Shown: piece after piece, positions 60,000 through 64,000 of the stretch
How the letters are laid out: every line of letters starts with the position of its first letter
How positions within the stretch are numbered: position 1 is the stretch's first letter
NCBI GenBank assembly: GCA_032052615.1
Contig: DAMBWF010000006.1
Span: 160,145-224,144 of the forward strand
Direction of reading: 5' to 3'
DNA from: Pseudomonas_T sp032052615
GTDB taxonomy: Bacteria > Pseudomonadota > Gammaproteobacteria > Pseudomonadales > Pseudomonadaceae
DNA length: 64,000 nucleotides
Made by a program: the position numbers and the translations under genes
Notes under the pieces: generated by a model
Databases searched by the model: none
What the model was told of the DNA's origin: nothing
What the model saw: the letters and a program-made list of their open reading frames with translations, nothing else

Positions 60000-60817
60000 G
60001 CGAGCGCGAACGGCCTGCCGGCCTGGTACTGGGCAACCCCTGGGACGAGCTGCGCGCCCATACCTCGGCGCGCATCGCCCTCGGCCGGGTCGGCGCCAGC
60101 CTGCCGACCGCCGAGGTGCTGCGTTTCGGTCTGGCCCATGCCCAGGCCCGGGACGCGGTGCATCGTCCCCTGGATTTCGACACCCTGGAAGCGCAATTGC
60201 GCGAGGCCGGCTTCCAGACCCGGCGGGTGAAGAGCGCCGCCGCCGACCGTCACGCCTACCTGCTGCGCCCCGACCAGGGACGGCGCCTGGACGCCCAATG
60301 CCGCCAGCGCCTGGAGCGGGAGCCGGCGGCGCCGGAGCTGACGGTGGTGGTGGCCGACGGCCTGTCTTCCAGCGCCGTGCAGCGCCATGCGCGACCGCTG
60401 CTGGAAGCGTTCCGCGCGGCCTTCGCGGCGGACTGGGCGAGGGTCCCGGTGGTACTGGCGGAGCAGGCGCGGGTGGCTCTCGGCGATGGCATCGGCGAGG
60501 CGCTACGCGCGCGGCTGGTGGTCCTGTTGATCGGCGAGCGCCCGGGGCTCAGCTCGCCGGACAGCCTGGGGCTCTACCTTACCTATCAGCCCCGGGTGGG
60601 TCGGATGGACAGCGAACGCAATTGCATCTCCAATGTGCGTCCGGAGGGCCTGCCCTACGAATCGGCGGCGGCCCGGCTGGCTTACCTGGCCCGGGAGGCG
60701 CTGCGCCTGAACCTGAGCGGCGTCGCGCTCAAGGACGACAGCCCCTTGCGGACGGTGGACGGCCCGTCCCGAGGAGACAGGGGAACCGAAGAAAAGCCCG
60801 AACGATCGAACCCATGA
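59996..60817 (+). CDS. eutC: ethanolamine ammonia-lyase small subunit
   Basis: A 273-residue subunit that binds adenosylcobalamin with EutB. Landmarks: ADGLSSSAVQRHA, VLLIGERPGLSSPDSLGLYLTY and NCISNVRPEGLPYESAA. The start overlaps the eutB stop (ATGA). The last 20 or so residues are charged and poorly conserved. Confidence 0.96.
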   Translation: MSERERPAGLVLGNPWDELRAHTSARIALGRVGASLPTAEVLRFGLAHAQARDAVHRPLDFDTLEAQLREAGFQTRRVKSAAADRHAYLLRPDQGRRLDAQCRQRLEREPAAPELTVVVADGLSSSAVQRHARPLLEAFRAAFAADWARVPVVLAEQARVALGDGIGEALRARLVVLLIGERPGLSSPDSLGLYLTYQPRVGRMDSERNCISNVRPEGLPYESAAARLAYLAREALRLNLSGVALKDDSPLRTVDGPSRGDRGTEEKPERSNP

Positions 60818-60848
60818 CCGCCGATATCCGGCGTTGAAGGAGATAGGT

Positions 60849-61016
60849 ATGCCCTGGTACGCCTGGTTGATTCTGGTTCTCGCCCTCGGCTCCGTGGTGG
60901 GTGGGTTGCTGATGCTGCGGGATACGGCGAAGAAAGTCCCGCTCACCGACGAACAGCTCAAGCGCGTCCATGAGCGCAACGCGGAAATGGATGCCAAGGA
61001 GGCCCGCGACCGTTGA
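60849..61016 (+). CDS. DUF2897 small membrane protein
   Basis: A 55-residue protein with one membrane segment (WYAWLILVLALGSVVGGLLML) and a charged, helical tail, matching the DUF2897 family of Pseudomonas. The ATG at 60849 has AAGGAG seven bases upstream. It lies 31 bases after eutC and may be read through from it. Function unknown. Confidence 0.8.
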   Translation: MPWYAWLILVLALGSVVGGLLMLRDTAKKVPLTDEQLKRVHERNAEMDAKEARDR

Positions 61017-61295
61017 CGGCCCCGAGCATGACTCACGCGCCGAGGGCAGCGGGCCCGGACGATGATGAAAAGCGGGACGAACGCCCGGAGCCTCGTTCAT
61101 TGGGCTCGACGTACCGCCACTGTCACGAAGAAGGTGCCGCTTTTGCCAGGACTGGTGCGCGGACGGGCGATTAGGGGCTTTCCGCCGCCGCGGCTGGCCG
61201 CAATGGCGCATGGGCAGATCGCCTGGCTAAGGTAAACGAGGGCAGGTTCGGGCCAGGAAGCGCCTGCGCTGGAAGCGGGCGTGATCTCGGCTCCC

Positions 61296-61529
61296 TCATG
61301 GCCCCGACAGGGTGACGAGCCACGCCACGGCTGCCACCAGCACAACGACTCCCACCAGGCAGACGCCGCTTTCCTCGAGGGAATCGCTCATCCAACCCCG
61401 CCGAGGGTAGCGCCCCAGGCTGAGGACTTTCACGAAAGGCCAGCCGACCCAATAGAAGACGGTGCGCACCAGTACTTCCATCACCAGGGTGCCGATGACA
61501 CGCAGCAAGGCGCCGAAGATGTCTTCCAT
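61296..61529 (-). CDS. small two-helix membrane protein coupled to the RlmN-like gene
   Basis: A 77-residue protein with hydrophobic segments at about 5-30 and 56-74 and a basic loop between them (GRYPRRGW). Its ATG is formed with the stop of the upstream RlmN-like gene (TGATG), so translation is coupled. I do not recognise the family. A longer frame would begin inside the methyltransferase gene and is not needed. Confidence 0.6.
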   Translation of the reverse strand: MEDIFGALLRVIGTLVMEVLVRTVFYWVGWPFVKVLSLGRYPRRGWMSDSLEESGVCLVGVVVLVAAVAWLVTLSGP

Positions 61530-62584
61530 CAGGGCGCGGAGCGGGCGATCAAGCGGGGCGCCTTTCGCGGGACGCTGGCGCCATTCTGGGCGCGGGCGCG
61601 CAATTGGCCGCACCCACCTTCGATATCCTGGCCGGCGGAATTGCGGACCTTGGTCAGTACGCCGCGGCTGTGGAGGTAACGCACTATCTCGACGATCCGG
61701 GCACCGGACGGGCGCCGGTAGGTGTCGGCCTCGTGACTGTTATAGGGGATCAGGTTCATCACCGCGTACTTGCCCTTGAGCAGGCGCAGGATGCCATCCA
61801 GCTCGTCCTGGCCGTCGTTGATGCCGTCCAGCAGCGTCCACTGGTATTGGATGGGGTAGCCGACGCGCCGGGCATAGGCCTCGCCCAACTCCACCAGTTC
61901 GTCCGGGTCGATCTGGGGCGCCCGGGGCAGCAGCTGGCGGCGCAGGTCGGCGTGGGTGGAATGCAGGGACAGGGCGAGGGCGGGCTTGACCCGCTCCTCC
62001 GGAAGGCGCTCGAACACCCGCCGATCCCCCACCGTGGAGAACACCAGGTTCTTGTGCCCGATGCCGCCTTCGCGGCCCAGCAGGTCGATGGCCTCAAGCA
62101 CGTTATCCAGGTTGTGGGCCGGCTCGCCCATGCCCATGAATACCACCTTCTTCACCGGGCGGAAGCGTCGGGCGAGGGCCACTTGGGCCACGATCTCGGC
62201 GCTGCCGACCTGCCGCAGCAGACCGCTCTTGCCGGTCATGCAGAACACGCAGCCCACGGCACAGCCCACCTGGGTCGACACGCACAGGCCGTCCCGGGGC
62301 AGCAGCACGCTCTCCACCGTCTGGCCATCGGCCAGTTCCACTAGTAGCCGCGCCGATCCGTCTGCGCCGGGGTGCTCCGAACGCAGCCGGGCCAGGCCCC
62401 CCAAGGTCGCGCTCAACACCGGCAATCCCTCGCGCACGCTCAGGGGCAGGAAGTCCTGGGCCTGCTGGTGGCGGGTGCCCGTATCCAGGGGCAGCCCCTT
62501 GAGCCAGGCACGATCGATCCGGCCGATATGCAACGGCTTGGCGCCGAGGTCGGCGAGCTGGCGGTGAAGGTCATGGATGCGCAT
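61529..62584 (-). CDS. RlmN-like radical SAM RNA methyltransferase
   Basis: A 351-residue protein of the RlmN/Cfr family. The radical SAM motif is CAVGCVFC, preceded by the conserved LCVSTQVG Cys. The methyl-carrying Cys is in GQDIEGGCGQL. All residues of the two-step methyl-transfer mechanism are therefore in place. It is shorter than RlmN at the N-terminus and has about 20 extra C-terminal residues (RAQNGASVPRKAPRLIARS). Pseudomonads have a separate canonical rlmN, so this is probably a paralogue with a different or unknown RNA target. Confidence 0.85.
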   Translation of the reverse strand: MRIHDLHRQLADLGAKPLHIGRIDRAWLKGLPLDTGTRHQQAQDFLPLSVREGLPVLSATLGGLARLRSEHPGADGSARLLVELADGQTVESVLLPRDGLCVSTQVGCAVGCVFCMTGKSGLLRQVGSAEIVAQVALARRFRPVKKVVFMGMGEPAHNLDNVLEAIDLLGREGGIGHKNLVFSTVGDRRVFERLPEERVKPALALSLHSTHADLRRQLLPRAPQIDPDELVELGEAYARRVGYPIQYQWTLLDGINDGQDELDGILRLLKGKYAVMNLIPYNSHEADTYRRPSGARIVEIVRYLHSRGVLTKVRNSAGQDIEGGCGQLRARAQNGASVPRKAPRLIARSAP

Positions 62585-62730
62585 GGGGCGCGGATGCTAT
62601 CACAATGCTGAAAAGCCTTAACAGCAGATGCCTGGTTGTGTATTGTGAAAAATAAGAGTTCACCTGGACTTTAAGAATGCAGATGCACTGTAAGTGATGT
62701 CTGTTGTATGAGTTTGACAAGGAGGTCTAT

Positions 62731-64000
62731 GTGCAAAAGTATTGCTGCTTTTTTGTTTTTGTATTCTCAAGTTTCCTTCATGCTGAAAATTTTTACTGGG
62801 TAACCAAACTGGGTAATGGGGTTGGGTATGCTGGGAGAACCCCTTTGGATTCTTGCTATAAGGCTTTTAGTGAAGGTGATTTCATTATGGAGGATAATAG
62901 ATTTAAAGGGGTAAGCTATGTTTCGGAAAATTCTTTCAACTGTGTGATAAACGGTTGGAGGCCCTGGCGCGATTATCGAGTTGATTATACTAATCCGATT
63001 GAAAGGCGTGGGGACGGCTGCGAGCTTGGTAAGTCCTACAATACCGCTACAGGTGAATGCGAAGATCCCAAGGTGCCAAGTTCGGATGGTGGAAAAGGCG
63101 ATCCGAATCTCTCCTGCAATGCGCCCCCGTCTTTCCAGGGAAATCCCATCAACACCGCCAATGGCAATAAATTCCAGCATGAAGTGGATTATGTGGGGAA
63201 AAATACGGCTGCAGGGCTGGTGCTCGAGCGTTACTACAACGGTGTCGATGGCGTCTGGCTTCATGGCTACTCCACTCGCTTGGTTATCTCTCCGACTCAA
63301 GTGGTGCTTATCCACGCGGATGGACGGCAGAGTCGTTATCAGCTTGTTACTACCGATAGATTCGACTCGAAGGATGAAACAGGTAGTTTAGCCAAGCAGG
63401 GAGATCAATGGCTCTACTCGGCCCCCGGCAAGACCTATGTTTTCAATGCATCAGGCCAATTGGAACGTACGGGAGAGGGTGAGGAAGCACTGAGCTTCCG
63501 TTATCTCGACGGAAAGGTAATCGTCAAAAACCGGTATGGAAAAGAACTGACCATTAGCGAAGACTGGTGGCATCAGCCTCGTGCCGCGTCGATCGATGAT
63601 AAGGAATTCACTTTCACGTACGATTTATACAACCGGCTCGCGCAAGTGGCACGTATGGTGGCGGGTGCGCCGAGTCAGAAAACCTACCACTATGAGGATT
63701 CCATTCACTATCTCGCCCTCACCGGCATCACCGACGAGCGAGGTATACGCTATGCGACCTGGGCCTACGACGAGCAGGGGCGCGCCATTTCCAGTGAGCA
63801 TGCTGGCGGAGCGGAGAAGGTCACCCTGGCCTACAACACCGATGGGTCGACCACGGTCACCAACGAATACGGCAAGCAGGCCACCTACCGGTTCCAGGTG
63901 ATCCAGGGGGTGAAGCGTATCGTCGCCATCGAGGGCGAACCGTCGCCCAACTGCCCGAGCAGCAACTCCACCTTTACCTACGATCAGCGTGGCTTGCTCA
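62731..64000 (+). CDS. secreted RHS/YD-repeat protein, 5' part
   Basis: A frame open for 423 codons to the window edge, starting at GTG 62731 with AAGGAGGT five bases before it. The overlapping ATG at 62729 reads into a stop after 24 codons. Residues 1-18 form a Sec signal peptide (QKYCCFFVFVFSSFLHA). Around residue 137 is GNPINTANGNKFQ, the mark of the RHS-associated DUF6531 region. YD-type repeats follow (FTYDLYNRLAQV, YATWAYDEQGRA, FTYDQRG). The first 130 codons are AT-rich, the rest GC-rich. The C-terminal part, where a toxin domain would lie, is beyond the window. Confidence 0.85.
   Translation, partial: MQKYCCFFVFVFSSFLHAENFYWVTKLGNGVGYAGRTPLDSCYKAFSEGDFIMEDNRFKGVSYVSENSFNCVINGWRPWRDYRVDYTNPIERRGDGCELGKSYNTATGECEDPKVPSSDGGKGDPNLSCNAPPSFQGNPINTANGNKFQHEVDYVGKNTAAGLVLERYYNGVDGVWLHGYSTRLVISPTQVVLIHADGRQSRYQLVTTDRFDSKDETGSLAKQGDQWLYSAPGKTYVFNASGQLERTGEGEEALSFRYLDGKVIVKNRYGKELTISEDWWHQPRAASIDDKEFTFTYDLYNRLAQVARMVAGAPSQKTYHYEDSIHYLALTGITDERGIRYATWAYDEQGRAISSEHAGGAEKVTLAYNTDGSTTVTNEYGKQATYRFQVIQGVKRIVAIEGEPSPNCPSSNSTFTYDQRGLL

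Noticed and set aside
1..64000. tRNA or rRNA genes, CRISPR arrays, insertion sequences, prophage
   Set aside because: I looked for clover-leaf arms, regularly spaced repeats, transposase motifs and phage structural genes and saw none.

Overview
The window is chromosomal DNA of a high-GC gammaproteobacterium, almost certainly a Pseudomonas close to the P. aeruginosa group. PilZ (118 residues) and the lipoprotein OprI (83 residues) read almost residue for residue like the P. aeruginosa proteins. The gene neighbourhoods also match blocks I know from PAO1, recalled from memory and not searched: PA2965-PA2951, PA2817-PA2805, PA2865-PA2853, PA1750-PA1760 and PA1837-PA1838. These blocks are joined in a different order, so the window is a rearranged mosaic of Pseudomonas core genome. 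No rRNA, tRNA, CRISPR array or insertion sequence was seen.

Layout. 1-5.2 kb: a tightly overlapping operon fabF(partial)-pabC-mltG-tmk-holB-pilZ-tatD. 5.2-7.4 kb: a probable RgsA small RNA, a class-V aminotransferase and a divergent TetR regulator. 7.4-13.4 kb: a MoaA-like radical SAM protein, a lipoprotein, a DUF1285 protein, then ETF-ubiquinone oxidoreductase divergent from etfB-etfA, with a PsrA-type operator between them. 13.5-21.3 kb: a periplasmic binding protein, two envelope lipoproteins, a PA2817-family protein, the long acyl-CoA dehydrogenase FadE, a glutathione transferase and a YadGH-type ABC exporter. 21.3-22.3 kb: one strikingly AT-rich gene (Sel1-like plus LprI-like) that looks acquired. 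22.3-26.9 kb: CopRS-type copper two-component system, a His/Met-rich cupredoxin, queF, a decayed FMN-reductase pseudogene and a small membrane protein.

27-34.6 kb: a chemoreceptor, a TatD nuclease, the lytic transglycosylase MltF2, the lipase/foldase pair lipA-lif with a sigma-54 promoter, a small unknown gene and greB. 34.7-42.1 kb: the YbbAP-type ABC exporter divergent from tesA, an L,D-transpeptidase, oprI with a hairpin at its predicted mRNA 5' end, an uncharacterised membrane-anchored protein and a small GNAT protein. 42.1-53 kb: DAHP synthase, a universal stress protein, cysB, cysH, pabB and two tandem MalT-like (LAL) LuxR regulators. 53-58.3 kb: DUF934-cysI sulfite reduction genes, an SDR, a medium-chain reductase and pyrF. 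58.6-61 kb: eutB-eutC and a DUF2897 peptide. 61.3-62.6 kb: an RlmN-like radical SAM methyltransferase coupled to a 77-residue membrane protein. 62.7 kb to the right edge: the 5' part of a secreted RHS/YD-repeat protein that starts at GTG and runs off the window.

Functional themes are fatty-acid synthesis and degradation (fabF, fadE, tesA, lipA, ETF), sulfur assimilation (cysB, cysH, DUF934-cysI), cell-envelope maintenance (mltG, mltF2, L,D-transpeptidase, oprI, OmpA-like lipoprotein) and copper response. The most accessory-looking parts are the AT-rich gene at 21.3 kb and the RHS gene at the right edge.
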